Shown: positions 1 to 8,868, counted from the first letter of the stretch. The stretch is DNA of 17,952 bases from C7867-002 sp964646515 (GCA_964646515.1 CAZYES010000017.1:1-17952), one strand, 5' to 3'. Numbers and translations: made by a program. The notes: a model not told the origin generated them from the letters alone.

Positions 1-85
1 ACAAAAATAAGGGCGCTATATTTTGTATTGCGCTTGTGTGATATTTTCTAGGCCAATCCAATGTTCTTTGGCAATATTTTTTTAT

Positions 86-114
86 TTGAATATTTGTCTA
101 GATATTGCTATCAT
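86..114 (+). promoter_or_regulatory. promoter of the MBL-fold gene, leaderless layout
   Basis: A -35 box TTGAAT (86-91), a 17-base spacer and a -10 box TATCAT (109-114) end six bases before the ATG at 121. Transcription would start at or next to the A of the start codon, so this site decides the start at 121 against the in-frame ATG at 61. Confidence 0.65.
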
Positions 115-120
115 TCAGCT

Positions 121-753
121 ATGATTATCAATTATTTGGGCGGAGAATTCATCAAAATTCAATTTGCTGACACTATTCTTGCTTTCAATCCCATCTCCAA
201 AGACTCTGATTTGAAAACCTCTAGGTTTGGTGCCGATATTGTGCTTTCTAGTCTCAATCACCCCGACATGAACGGGATCGATCAGGTAACTTTTGGTGAC
301 AAAAAGCCTTTTGTTATTAGTGGTCCTGGAGAATATGAGGTTAAAGGTGTTTTTGTAAAAGGACTATTTTCGGAGACAAATTATGATGGAGAAAAACGTA
401 TCAATACCGTTTATACAGTCAGTCTTGAAGGTATGAATATTTGTTTCTTGGGGGCAATAAACACCGTAGAATTGCCAAAAGAGACCGATGAGGTCATTGA
501 TAATGTCGACATTCTTTTTGTTCCGATTGGCGGAGAAGGTGTCCTGGATCCTGTCAAAGCATACAAATTGGCTGTATATATAAGCCCAAAGATTATTATT
601 CCTATGCACTATGGCGATCTAGGCAACAAGGACGCTCTCAAGGTATTTCTGAAGGAATCTGGCGAGAATCCGAAGCCGGAAACAAAGTTAATGCTCAAGA
701 AGAAGGATCTCGAGGGCAAAGATGCGGACGTTATAGTGCTAGAAAGAGAATAG
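121..753 (+). CDS. MBL-fold protein with degenerate metal site
   Basis: A 210-residue protein of the Lactamase_B_3 / UPF0173-like branch of the metallo-beta-lactamase fold. The N-terminus has the usual strand pattern (MIINYLGGEF), and the protein ends in a C-terminal strand plus a PMHYG motif at 161-165, the fold's late metal-binding His. The classical HxHxDH motif is reduced to NHPD at 46-49, so the normal two-metal hydrolase site looks incomplete and activity is uncertain. The start at 121 is preferred because a promoter ends six bases upstream; the ATG at 61 lies upstream of that promoter and would add 20 residues unlike the family. No Shine-Dalgarno is seen. The family assignment comes from fold motifs only; the substrate is unknown. 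Confidence 0.75.
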   Translation: MIINYLGGEFIKIQFADTILAFNPISKDSDLKTSRFGADIVLSSLNHPDMNGIDQVTFGDKKPFVISGPGEYEVKGVFVKGLFSETNYDGEKRINTVYTVSLEGMNICFLGAINTVELPKETDEVIDNVDILFVPIGGEGVLDPVKAYKLAVYISPKIIIPMHYGDLGNKDALKVFLKESGENPKPETKLMLKKKDLEGKDADVIVLERE

Positions 754-805
754 GTGTATACAAGTAGCAAGATGAGATATAGCGTGTTGATATGTATTTA
801 TCTAC

Positions 806-834
806 TTGTACCTTGTTTCTGAAGGTTGTAAACT
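806..834 (+). promoter_or_regulatory. promoter of small membrane protein gene, leaderless layout
   Basis: TTGTAC (806-811), a 17-base spacer and TAAACT (829-834) are followed by exactly six bases and then ATG at 841. This is the same geometry as the promoter upstream of the ATG at 121. Confidence 0.6.
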
Positions 835-840
835 TGTATT

Positions 841-1140
841 ATGGATCTTCAATCACGAATAGACAATTTGAGGGCAAAACCGGAACATATTCGTAAGCGA
901 TATGCTTTTTGGAGTTCGTTTGGCATTACGATGGTTATTTTTGCTTTTTGGTTGTCGTCATTCACTTCATTCAACGCGACTCCGCAGAAGGCGATAGCTT
1001 CTGCGATGGACAAAGTCGGGTCACCAGGTCAATCGCTTATTGCCGGTGTCGGTTCCTTTTTTGCCGACATTAAAGACCTATTTTTTGGTTCTAAAAAGAT
1101 AACTTACTCTGAAATCGAAGTTGGTCCAGGTAGAAAGTAA
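841..1140 (+). CDS. small single-pass membrane protein, unknown function
   Basis: A 99-residue protein of no family I recognise. It has a basic N-terminal stretch (KPEHIRKRY, about 13-21), one hydrophobic segment at about 24-42, then a polar region with a second weakly hydrophobic stretch near 64-80 and a short charged tail. The positive charge before the membrane segment suggests the N-terminus is cytoplasmic. It has its own promoter and converges on typA, whose stop lies six bases beyond its own stop, so the two probably end in shared sequence. It is judged a real gene because of the promoter and membrane topology. Confidence 0.65.
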   Translation: MDLQSRIDNLRAKPEHIRKRYAFWSSFGITMVIFAFWLSSFTSFNATPQKAIASAMDKVGSPGQSLIAGVGSFFADIKDLFFGSKKITYSEIEVGPGRK

Positions 1141-1146
1141 AATGGC

Positions 1147-3000
1147 TTAAAGGTTTTTTCTCCTTGCTCTTGCTCGATCTAATTCCGTTAGGAATTTTTT
1201 TCTTAGCCGTACATTTTTTGGGGTGATCTCCAAGTATTCATCATCACGCATGAGTTCTAGGCCTCTCTCTATATTCAATTTGAACGGTGGCGTAAGCATC
1301 AGAGCTTCGTCGCTACCCGATGAGCGCATATTAGAGAGTTGCTTGCCTTTGGTTGGATTGACGTCCATATCGTCGCCCTTGGCGGTGTCGCCGATAACCA
1401 TGCCTTCATACACTTCGGTAGCGGGACCGATAAAAAGTCGTCCTCGATCTTGAAGATTCCACAATGAAAAGCCCAAAGATTTTCCGGATACCATGGAAGT
1501 CATCGAACCAGTTTCGCGCCTATCGATTTCGCCAGCAAAGGGTTTGAAGCCAATAACGCGACTAGACATGATACCCTCACCCTTGGTGTCAATCGTGAAT
1601 GCGTTTCTGTAGCCTAGGAGCCCACGGGTTGGTATTTCAAAAACCATGCGTGTTTGATTGCTATGTTTTTTCATGTCAATCATGATGCCTTTTCTTTTTC
1701 CCAGAGTCTCGATAATAGTGCCAGAGTATTCTTGTGGCGTGTCGATGATAACCTCTTCGAATGGTTCAAATTTTGTTTTAATTATACCCAAGTCAGATCT
1801 CACTTCTTTTTCTTTGATAATCACTTTTGGTTGAGAGACTTGGAGTTCATATCCTTCACGACGCATGTTTTCCAAAAGGATAGCAATATGAAGTTCGCCT
1901 CTTCCATAAACAGTCATATACTCATTTGAAGAAAAATCCACTTTCAGACCGACATTTGTTTCGAGTTCTAGTTGCAATCGTTCGCGGATCTGTCTTCCGG
2001 TAACAAATTCTCCTTCTTTGCCTGCGAATGGGGAATTGTTGACCAGAAATTGTAGGGAAATGGTCGGTTCGTCGACTGTGATGGCGGGCATTGGCTGAGT
2101 GTTTTCATCGTCTGTAATGGTTTCGCCTATATATATGTCAGGAATACCAGCTACGGTGACAATGTCTCCCGACTGGGCTTTTTTTATTTCTACGCGTTTT
2201 TTGCCTTCAAAAGTAAACAACTTCGTTATCTCTCCACTGAACGATTTGCCATTTATGTTTTTGATCCATACGGTTTGTTTGTCATTGATCGATCCGTGGT
2301 AGATACGGCATACAGCGAGCCTGCCAAGGAAATTGTCGTATCCAAGATTGAAGACTTGTGCTTTTAGCACATTAGTGGCAGTTTCGGTCTGTGAGGCCGG
2401 AGCATGCGAATCTATTTTTGAAAAGTTCTTATTTGCTGGTGGTACATAGTCGATGATCGTATCGAGCAGTGGCGTTAGATCGGTCGATTTGTCCTCCAGA
2501 TATCTTTTTGCCACGCCTGTACGACCAATAGTATACATGGTAGGAAAATTTATTTGCTCGTCGTTGGCTCCTAGTTCCATGAATAATTCTAGGACTTCAT
2601 CATGGACACGCATGGGATTGGCGGCATGTTTGTCTATTTTGTTGATAACAACGATCGGTTTTAGTCCGAGCTCTAATGATTTTTTTAATACAAAACGAGT
2701 TTGTGGCATAGGGCCTTCCTGGGCATCTACAACTAGTAAGACTGCGTCGATAGAGCGGAGAACGCGTTCGACCTCAGAGCCAAAATCTGCGTGTCCGGGC
2801 GTATCCACGATGTTTATTTTTGTGCCCTTATAGGTGACGGAAGTATTTTTGGCATAAATGGTAATACCGCGCTCTTGTTCTAGGGCGTTAGAGTCCATTG
2901 ATCCTTCGTCGCCGTGTCCACATTGAGACATGATGGCATCGGTCAATGTGGTTTTGCCATGGTCGACATGAGCGATTATTGCTATGTTTCTTATTTCCAT
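1147..3000 (-). CDS. typA: GTP-binding protein TypA/BipA
   Basis: A ribosome-associated translational GTPase of the EF-G-like family, implicated in ribosome assembly and stress adaptation. The 617-residue length is normal for TypA. The G domain shows AHVDHGKT (10-17), the switch I motif ERGITI (43-48), DTPGH (66-70) and NKID (120-123). The C-terminal half has the family's TRGLLGYRN and GRLFIGPATEVYEGM motifs, and the protein ends in a basic tail. The start at 3000 is chosen because MEIRNIAIIAHVDHGK is the classic N-terminus; 21 further in-frame residues upstream look non-coding. No clear Shine-Dalgarno precedes it. A terminator separates it from the kinase-like gene upstream on the same strand, so it is probably transcribed separately. 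Confidence 0.96.
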   Translation of the reverse strand: MEIRNIAIIAHVDHGKTTLTDAIMSQCGHGDEGSMDSNALEQERGITIYAKNTSVTYKGTKINIVDTPGHADFGSEVERVLRSIDAVLLVVDAQEGPMPQTRFVLKKSLELGLKPIVVINKIDKHAANPMRVHDEVLELFMELGANDEQINFPTMYTIGRTGVAKRYLEDKSTDLTPLLDTIIDYVPPANKNFSKIDSHAPASQTETATNVLKAQVFNLGYDNFLGRLAVCRIYHGSINDKQTVWIKNINGKSFSGEITKLFTFEGKKRVEIKKAQSGDIVTVAGIPDIYIGETITDDENTQPMPAITVDEPTISLQFLVNNSPFAGKEGEFVTGRQIRERLQLELETNVGLKVDFSSNEYMTVYGRGELHIAILLENMRREGYELQVSQPKVIIKEKEVRSDLGIIKTKFEPFEEVIIDTPQEYSGTIIETLGKRKGIMIDMKKHSNQTRMVFEIPTRGLLGYRNAFTIDTKGEGIMSSRVIGFKPFAGEIDRRETGSMTSMVSGKSLGFSLWNLQDRGRLFIGPATEVYEGMVIGDTAKGDDMDVNPTKGKQLSNMRSSGSDEALMLTPPFKLNIERGLELMRDDEYLEITPKNVRLRKKFLTELDRARARRKNL

Positions 3001-3126
3001 AATTGAAAAAGGGAGCCCTCGTCCCGTTTCTATAGTAAAGCATAGAAATAATGTGGAAGTCAAATTACACTTTTTAGTATATCTACAATATTTGATGTAT
3101 TTACAATCTTCTATTTATTATAGTAA

Positions 3127-3157
3127 TAAAAAACGTAGCCTCGCATGGAAGCTACGT
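3127..3157 (-). terminator. intrinsic terminator after the kinase-like gene
   Basis: A perfect 7-bp stem, ACGTAGC (3133-3139) with GCTACGT (3151-3157), is followed on the minus strand by a run of T (the A run at 3127-3133 on the plus strand). It sits 31 bases downstream of the minus-strand gene ending at 3188. Confidence 0.75.
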
Positions 3158-3187
3158 ACAAGAGATCAAAAGGATTAGTGGTTTGGG

Positions 3188-3964
3188 TTATTGTGGGTGT
3201 ATGGTCTGCTGGCCACTGACCTTGTTTCTGAAATGTGCCCACGCGATCTCGGCGTTTGTCAGGTGTATGATCGGCACATCTTTTGCCTTTCTTTGGTTCT
3301 CAGCTTCGATCATGATCTTGGTGGCAGGATGTTTTGGGTTATTGAGACAGTCGGCTAGTTTTCGAAAAGTGTTTTTGTCGAGTCTCAATGTTCTAAGCGC
3401 CTTCATTACTTGAGGTTGGATCCTATCAGCGCCATCGACATGCTCTACGATTTTTGGATTACTGCGTGTGAGGCTTCCGATAGTTTCCAAGATTTTTTGT
3501 TGTTCCTGATCGACGGGTATGGGCATCCGGTCGGTATGACTCGGACTCTGGCTCCCGATTGATACCTGCTTCGAGCTTAGCTTCAAACGTTCCAATGCAA
3601 CATTAGGAGGGACACGGAAGTGGATTCCTCGGAATGGCACTTTGTGCAATGCCCCGAAAGCTTTTGCCTGGTCTTTGTTATGGGGGATGCCCTCTATGAA
3701 CCACATTCGATTGCCCAAATCGAATTCTCGTCTCAGACGTTCCTCTAGTCGTGTTATCAAGAAGACGTCATCCACTTGTGTTCTAACGGAATCTCCCAAT
3801 ATAGATTCCATTCCTATCAAAACGGCGTTTGCCACTCCCTCCGTTTCTAGTAACTTGACGATTATCTTTCCTTTGGTTGTTTTGCCCGACCCGGTGACAC
3901 CAAGGAGTCCAAACATTTGGACGCCTTCACGACCCAACTGATCAATAGTTGAGAATCTAGCCAT
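3188..3964 (-). CDS. adenylate-kinase-like P-loop NTPase
   Basis: A 258-residue protein with a clear Walker A GVTGSGKTT at 22-30, then FIEGIPHNKDQA (about 89-100), which resembles the lid-proximal dGfPr..QA motif of adenylate kinases, and FRVPPNVALERL (about 116-127), which resembles their VPdevlleRl motif. This suggests a nucleotide or small-molecule kinase of the AK-like/AAA_33 group; the substrate is not readable. The start at 3964 is chosen because AAAGG lies about six bases upstream. A promoter-like pair at 4048-4075 would give a leader of about 76 bases ending at this site. An upstream TTG would add 37 residues that look non-coding. The C-terminal ~90 residues have no recognised motif. 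Confidence 0.7.
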   Translation of the reverse strand: MARFSTIDQLGREGVQMFGLLGVTGSGKTTKGKIIVKLLETEGVANAVLIGMESILGDSVRTQVDDVFLITRLEERLRREFDLGNRMWFIEGIPHNKDQAKAFGALHKVPFRGIHFRVPPNVALERLKLSSKQVSIGSQSPSHTDRMPIPVDQEQQKILETIGSLTRSNPKIVEHVDGADRIQPQVMKALRTLRLDKNTFRKLADCLNNPKHPATKIMIEAENQRKAKDVPIIHLTNAEIAWAHFRNKVSGQQTIHPQ

Positions 3965-4047
3965 ACTTAACCTTTCTTTTAAGTTTCTGACTTGTTTGCT
4001 GTCAGATTTCCTTCCCACATTTAATTGAGAAAGAACAGCAACCTTTG

Positions 4048-4075
4048 ATACTAGCATTTTTATTAACGAAATCAA
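4048..4075 (-). promoter_or_regulatory. promoter of the kinase-like gene
   Basis: On the minus strand, TTGATT (4075-4070), 16 bases and TAGTAT (4053-4048). It would start transcription near 4041, leaving a leader of about 76 bases with an AAAGG ribosome binding site just before the ATG at 3964. Confidence 0.4.
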
Positions 4076-4142
4076 GGTCGTTAAGTTTTAGACTTTTTTT
4101 ATTGAAATTTTATTATTTTTTTATCAGAACTTTATCTCTATC

Positions 4143-4151
4143 TGGTAGGAT
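4143..4151 (+). promoter_or_regulatory. extended -10 promoter of the GspE-like gene, leaderless layout
   Basis: TGG followed by TAGGAT (4146-4151) forms an extended -10 box ending six bases before the ATG at 4158. No good -35 box is visible, as is common for extended -10 promoters. Confidence 0.45.
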
Positions 4152-4157
4152 CGGCGC

Positions 4158-5321
4158 ATGACTATCGTAAACGATGATGTCGATATTGCCAAGTCGAAAG
4201 GAGCTCCTGATTATACAGTGGTTAGATTTCCAGAAAACCCATCGACAGCAGTAGACGCTGTTGATGCTATTTTGGCTTATGCGGTGTATATGCGCGCTTC
4301 AGATATACATTGCGATCCGCGGGTTTACGACATCATGTTTCGGTTGCGTGTCGATGGACAGATAAGTGAAGTTGGCACTATCGATAAGCGTCTGCACGAA
4401 GAGATGATCGCACGGCTCAAGATCCTTGCCGGGGCGAGAACTGACCTGCATGCTGTTCCACAAGACGGTAGATGGCGGACCAAGATCGGTAAATTAATGT
4501 TCAATATTCGCGCTTCGTTTATGCCGACATATTATGGCGAAAATGCTGTTTTGCGTCTGTTGTCCGCAGAGACTGCCATAGATCTCTCTTTTGCCAAACT
4601 TGGCTTTACGCCAGATCATGTACGCGCTATTGACGATTCGCTTAGAAAGACTCATGGCCTTATCTTGGTTACTGGACCGACGGGGTCTGGTAAAACTACC
4701 ACATTACATACTTGTCTCGTGCAAAAATCCTCTGAGCCACTTTCTATTGTTACTTTAGAAGACCCAGTTGAATATGAGATTCCCGGTGTTCGCCAGATAC
4801 ACATTCGTCACAACAATGGCGTGACTTTCGTAAGTGGTCTGCGTTCGGTTCTGCGCCAAGATCCAGATGTGATCATGGTTGGTGAGATTCGTGATGGCGA
4901 GACGGCACGCGTAGCCGTGCATACCGCTCTCACAGGTCACCTTGTGCTTTCTACCTTGCATACAAATTCCGCACTCGAGGCTATTCCTAGGCTTTTGGAT
5001 ATGGGAGTCGATCACTATTTGTTGGCTTCGACACTGAGACTTGTGATTGCCCAACGACTGATACGTATTATGTGCCATGAATGTCTGGCCGAAGGTTGCG
5101 AGCATTGTAAACATTCTGGTTATATTGGACGTTCCGTTATTGCCGAAGCTTACGAGGTCGATTCGGGTTTGAGCGATCTCATTGGCAAAAAAGAGTCTAT
5201 ATCTGTCTGCATGGAATATGTAAAAGCGCGTGGTTTCATGCCCATATACCAAGATGGCATAGAGAAGGTCGAATGGGGAATTACGACGAGAGAAGAAGTC
5301 ATGAGAGCCCTTTACAATTGA
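4158..5321 (+). CDS. GspE/PilB-type secretion ATPase
   Basis: A hexameric ATPase of the type IV pilus/type II secretion superfamily, acting at the cytoplasmic face of the inner membrane. In order it shows the N2-domain motif RASDIHCDP (47-54), Walker A GPTGSGKTT (173-181), the Asp box EDPVEYE (201-207), Walker B around QDPDVIMVGEIRD (234-246), the His box TGHLVLSTLHTN (259-270), and a four-Cys zinc motif at C306, C309, C314 and C317. At 387 residues it is shorter than typical PilB/GspE (about 500-570), mainly because the N1 domain is missing. The zinc motif argues for an assembly ATPase (PilB/GspE) over PilT. It is followed 43 bases later by the PilC/GspF gene, so the two probably form an operon. 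No pilin or prepilin peptidase lies nearby. Confidence 0.9.
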   Translation: MTIVNDDVDIAKSKGAPDYTVVRFPENPSTAVDAVDAILAYAVYMRASDIHCDPRVYDIMFRLRVDGQISEVGTIDKRLHEEMIARLKILAGARTDLHAVPQDGRWRTKIGKLMFNIRASFMPTYYGENAVLRLLSAETAIDLSFAKLGFTPDHVRAIDDSLRKTHGLILVTGPTGSGKTTTLHTCLVQKSSEPLSIVTLEDPVEYEIPGVRQIHIRHNNGVTFVSGLRSVLRQDPDVIMVGEIRDGETARVAVHTALTGHLVLSTLHTNSALEAIPRLLDMGVDHYLLASTLRLVIAQRLIRIMCHECLAEGCEHCKHSGYIGRSVIAEAYEVDSGLSDLIGKKESISVCMEYVKARGFMPIYQDGIEKVEWGITTREEVMRALYN

Positions 5322-5364
5322 ATTGGTCAATACAATAAATTTTAATCAAGTTTTTAGGTAGAGA

Positions 5365-6420
5365 ATGTTAAAAGTATCAATAAAAAATAAATGGAAACGT
5401 CGTGATATTGTCTTTCTACTCGAGCGACTGGAACTTTATATCTCTTCTGGCTTTACGATCGATCAAGCCTTGCGCCTTTGTGAAGATGGCATTTCCGGCC
5501 GACATAGACCGGCTGTCATAAGTGTAAGAAAAGCAGTAGAAGCTGGCGGTTTGCTTTCTGCCAACTTGTCGAGATATATTGGGATACCAAACATTTTCGC
5601 TAGTCTCATAGAACATGGCGAGTCTTGTGGCGAACTTACGCGTACATTATCGATGGCGCGTTTGCTCATGGAGCGCCAAGAAGAATTACTCAAAAGATGC
5701 TTGTCTGCCATGACATACCCGGTAGTGATCGGTCTCTTTAGTTGTTTTTTAACTATTGGCTTGGTCCGTGGAGTGATGCCACAGATAATTCCCATGTTGC
5801 ATGGCCTACATGTAAAATTACCCATATTGACTCGCATCACTATGTGGATATCCGATATTTTAGTGAGGCATGGTATCAAAGGCTTAATCATTCTGATAAT
5901 CTTGACTATTGGCTCGGTCTTGATCTATAGAAAAAATATTTTTTTAAGGAAAATTATCCAACAGCTTTTTTTATCTGTGCCAGTGATCGGTAGGCTGATC
6001 AATAAATATGCGCTATCTGTTTTCCTGCAATCCTGTGGCACCTTGATAGAGTCAGGACTGCCAGTTTCTCAATCATTCTCAAACACTGCTCGATCGATTT
6101 CACTTTTGCCACTTCGTTTTTCTCTACTTGAAGAAGTGGCAAATATGAAGAGGGGAGTGACGCTCGGCAATGTCTTGTCGCACAAAAAAATTCCATCATA
6201 TATTGCGCCTCTGCTCAGTGCGGGCGAGGCCTCTGGGTCACTTGGTTCGTCCATTATTCGTGCTACGGTTATTTTGGATCGAGATATTGAGCACACATTG
6301 AAGCGCCTGACCTCTCTCATAGAACCAGTGATGATGGTTGGTATGGGATGTGTAGTTGGAGCTATTGCCCTCTCTATAATGATGCCTATATACGATATTT
6401 CTAGGGTTTTACAGCAGTGA
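5365..6420 (+). CDS. PilC/GspF inner-membrane platform protein
   Basis: The polytopic platform protein that couples the assembly ATPase to pilus or pseudopilus growth. The 351-residue protein has the two repeated T2SSF domains of the family: the first at about 13-140 (LERLELYISSGFTIDQALRLC, then LIEHGESCGELTRTL), the second at about 210-345 (FLQSCGTLIESGLPVSQSF, then LLSAGEASGSLGSSI). Membrane segments lie at about 115-138, 163-187 and 325-347. It follows the GspE-like ATPase by 43 bases and should be co-transcribed. AGGTAGAG just before the ATG may act as a weak ribosome binding site. It converges on cysS with 27 bases between the stops. Confidence 0.88.
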   Translation: MLKVSIKNKWKRRDIVFLLERLELYISSGFTIDQALRLCEDGISGRHRPAVISVRKAVEAGGLLSANLSRYIGIPNIFASLIEHGESCGELTRTLSMARLLMERQEELLKRCLSAMTYPVVIGLFSCFLTIGLVRGVMPQIIPMLHGLHVKLPILTRITMWISDILVRHGIKGLIILIILTIGSVLIYRKNIFLRKIIQQLFLSVPVIGRLINKYALSVFLQSCGTLIESGLPVSQSFSNTARSISLLPLRFSLLEEVANMKRGVTLGNVLSHKKIPSYIAPLLSAGEASGSLGSSIIRATVILDRDIEHTLKRLTSLIEPVMMVGMGCVVGAIALSIMMPIYDISRVLQQ

Positions 6421-6422
6421 TC

Positions 6423-6449
6423 AAAAAGACCAGAGATCGATCTGAGGTC
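6423..6449 (-). terminator. terminator of cysS
   Basis: A near-palindromic stem (GACC and GGTC arms around an AGATCGATCT core, 6428-6449) overlaps the cysS stop codon. On the minus strand it is followed by five T residues (AAAAA at 6423-6427). Confidence 0.55.
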
Positions 6450-7806
6450 AAGCCGACTCTTTCTTACTGATTTTTATTCCTTGGACCGTGTCTTTGACAG
6501 AAAATCCTCTGGATTCTATTTCTAGTCTCATGGCATCTGCCATTTTCCAATCTTTCTTTTTGCGCGCTTCTTCTCGCGCTTCCGCAAGCGTTTTTATTTC
6601 TTCAGGTATGGGTTTTTCCTCGATTTCCTGGATTGAACCGAGTTTTAAACCGAGTACTTGATCGAAGTTAATGAGTGTGGCACGTTTATCGGCGTCTGTG
6701 CATTCTTGATCTTTGACTATATCCCATACTAGGGCAATGGATTTGGGCATATCAAAATCATCGTTGATATAGGCCAAAAGACGTTCTTTGTAGGCATTTA
6801 ATACTGATCCACCCAATGGATATCCACTGATGATTCTTATAAGCCTTATAAGAGCGTTTTGAGCGCCACGGACAATTTCATAACTAAAGTTGATTGGTGA
6901 GCGGTAATGCGCCGTTAGTAACAAATAACGGTAGGCAATGGGGGAGATGAATTCATTATGTAAATCCTCAAGTTTCAAGAAATTATTTTTTGATTTAGCC
7001 ATCTTCTCATCCTGTACATTCATGAATGCTCCATGTATCCAATAATTTACGAAATTTTTACCAGTGGCAGATTCTGATTGAGCGATTTCGTTAGTATGAT
7101 GGGGGAACATGAGATCTGTGCCACCAGTATGTATGTCTATGGTTGGTCCCAGTACTTTCATGGACATTGCCGAACATTCTATATGCCAGCCAGGACGGCC
7201 ATCTCCAAAGGGAGCTTTCCAAGTGGCTTCTTGGCTCTCGGATGTTCTAAATTTCCATATAGCAAAATCTCGAGGGTTACCCTTGTCATACTCATCATTG
7301 GCAACTCTCTCCTTTGAAGGATTTGAGACATCAAGCCTGACTAACGCACCATAGTCTTTTACTTTTTCAACATTGATATATATTCCATCGCTGGCCGAGT
7401 AGGCAACTTCTTTTTTGAGCAGAATTTCAACCAACTTGATCATTTCTGTAATATTTTCTGTTGCGCGCAAGATATGTTTGGGCGGTAGGATGTTCAACAA
7501 TTGCAGATCTTCAAAAAATAGTTTTTCGTATTTTTGGGTTAAGTTTTTCAGTGGAATTTTTTCTTCATCACTACGCTTGATAGTTTTGTCGTCTATATCT
7601 GTAATGTTCATGGCCTGGTTTACTACATAATCGTTGTACTCAAAGACACGACGGACGATATCGTTCATGATAAATGTCCGATAATTTCCTATATGAGGCG
7701 TATCGTACACTGTCGGTCCGCAGTTATACATTGAGACTACGCCTTTTTTTATAGGTTTGAATATTTGTTTGCTTCGAGACAGAGTATTGTATATTTGTAC
7801 CTCCAT
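6448..7806 (-). CDS. cysS: cysteinyl-tRNA synthetase
   Basis: A class I synthetase charging tRNA-Cys. It shows the HIGH-class motif HIGN (38-41) after the zinc ligand C29 in MYNCGPTVYD, further zinc ligands C211 (WHIECSAMS), H236/H237 and E240 (FPHHTNEIAQSE), and the KMSKS-class motif KMAKS (268-272). The 452-residue length is normal, with a short C-terminal DALR/helical region. The start at 7806 gives the usual MxxxIYNTLSR opening; an ATG 13 codons upstream (7845) adds residues not typical of the family. It lies directly downstream of the CorA-family gene on the same strand (46 bases between stop and start) and is probably co-transcribed with it. Confidence 0.95.
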   Translation of the reverse strand: MEVQIYNTLSRSKQIFKPIKKGVVSMYNCGPTVYDTPHIGNYRTFIMNDIVRRVFEYNDYVVNQAMNITDIDDKTIKRSDEEKIPLKNLTQKYEKLFFEDLQLLNILPPKHILRATENITEMIKLVEILLKKEVAYSASDGIYINVEKVKDYGALVRLDVSNPSKERVANDEYDKGNPRDFAIWKFRTSESQEATWKAPFGDGRPGWHIECSAMSMKVLGPTIDIHTGGTDLMFPHHTNEIAQSESATGKNFVNYWIHGAFMNVQDEKMAKSKNNFLKLEDLHNEFISPIAYRYLLLTAHYRSPINFSYEIVRGAQNALIRLIRIISGYPLGGSVLNAYKERLLAYINDDFDMPKSIALVWDIVKDQECTDADKRATLINFDQVLGLKLGSIQEIEEKPIPEEIKTLAEAREEARKKKDWKMADAMRLEIESRGFSVKDTVQGIKISKKESA

Positions 7807-7852
7807 TTTATCTTGTGAATTATCATTACTACATAAAATAAGCAAGTGGGTC

Positions 7853-8776
7853 TTATATCCAGTGCTTTTTTTTGAATAGCCACAAAATTGCCACGGTAAT
7901 GATAGCTGTAAGTGTTACCAATATACTCCAACCATATGGGCTACCAATTATAGGTATTCCAAGAGCGGGGATGGTGAACATAGAAGCGATGAACGTTCCT
8001 GGATAAAAAACGAAGGTGATGATAGTTAGTGTTTTTATGATGTCGTTCTGTTTGGTGTTAAGTAGTGAATCGTTGGTCTCACGCAAGTCGGTTAGGAGTT
8101 CGTGGTTGTTGGTGATCAGTTCGTGAATGATATTAAATTCATCACGAATATCTCTCGCATAAGAGCTAAAATCAGGACCGAAGAAGTCTTTGGCTGAGTA
8201 TTCAACCATTTGGTCCCAGATCTCGCGATGCATACGAGCGGTTTGTTTTATATCTATGATTTCTCGGCTTAGGTTAGAGAGCACTTCAACTATCTTACGC
8301 TCGTCATTTTTGAATATGCGCGTCTCTGCTGTAACTAGCGAATCTTTGATATTTTCAAGATCTTCGATTATTCCAGCGTATATGCGTTTGATCATATAGT
8401 AAAAAAGATATCCAGCGTGTTCGATCTTTTCTTCTTTATTCAAAATTGCGTTGGTCTCGAATATTTTTCCGAAGTATTCCAATTGTTCGATTGTGTCTGT
8501 ACGTGAAGTGATCAGAAAGTTTTTACCGATGACGAAATCTATTTCACGATCTACTATCTCGTAGCCATTGCTCTTTTTAGTCCTTATAGGAAGCGTGAGG
8601 ACGATCAAAATATAATCTTTATAAAAATCAACTTTGGCTACGGTCGATGATCTTCCGAGCTCTTCACCGACCAATGGATGGAGTCCATAGCGCTTGATCA
8701 AGTTGGATATCTCATCGTTGGTAGGTGATTCTAGGTCTAACCAAACAACTCCGCGGTAGGTATGCGTGTAAGTCAT
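7853..8776 (-). CDS. CorA-family divalent cation channel, GMN motif absent
   Basis: A 307-residue protein with the CorA layout: an N-terminal alpha/beta cytoplasmic domain, a long helical stalk (about 110-245), then two C-terminal membrane segments (about 249-268 and 283-301) and a basic tail. In CorA the first membrane helix ends in YGMN, which selects hydrated Mg2+; here the corresponding stretch reads SMFTIPALG (265-273), so the signature is missing and ion specificity cannot be assumed. The start at 8776 (MTYTHTYRG) is set by a strong promoter ending six bases upstream; a start two codons earlier is less likely. It is probably co-transcribed with cysS downstream. Confidence 0.85.
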   Translation of the reverse strand: MTYTHTYRGVVWLDLESPTNDEISNLIKRYGLHPLVGEELGRSSTVAKVDFYKDYILIVLTLPIRTKKSNGYEIVDREIDFVIGKNFLITSRTDTIEQLEYFGKIFETNAILNKEEKIEHAGYLFYYMIKRIYAGIIEDLENIKDSLVTAETRIFKNDERKIVEVLSNLSREIIDIKQTARMHREIWDQMVEYSAKDFFGPDFSSYARDIRDEFNIIHELITNNHELLTDLRETNDSLLNTKQNDIIKTLTIITFVFYPGTFIASMFTIPALGIPIIGSPYGWSILVTLTAIITVAILWLFKKKHWI

Positions 8777-8782
8777 AAGCAC

Positions 8783-8811
8783 ATTATATGGTAGAAATGG
8801 TTGCTTGTCAC
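8783..8811 (-). promoter_or_regulatory. promoter of the CorA-like gene, leaderless layout
   Basis: On the minus strand, GTGACA (8811-8806), 17 bases and the consensus TATAAT (8788-8783), then six bases and the ATG at 8776. This is the strongest of the leaderless-type promoters in the window. Confidence 0.75.
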
Positions 8812-8868
8812 TTCACGAAAATATGGGTGCCAAATCAGATCATGCGCGTTAGCGTAGGCATTGAGTAT

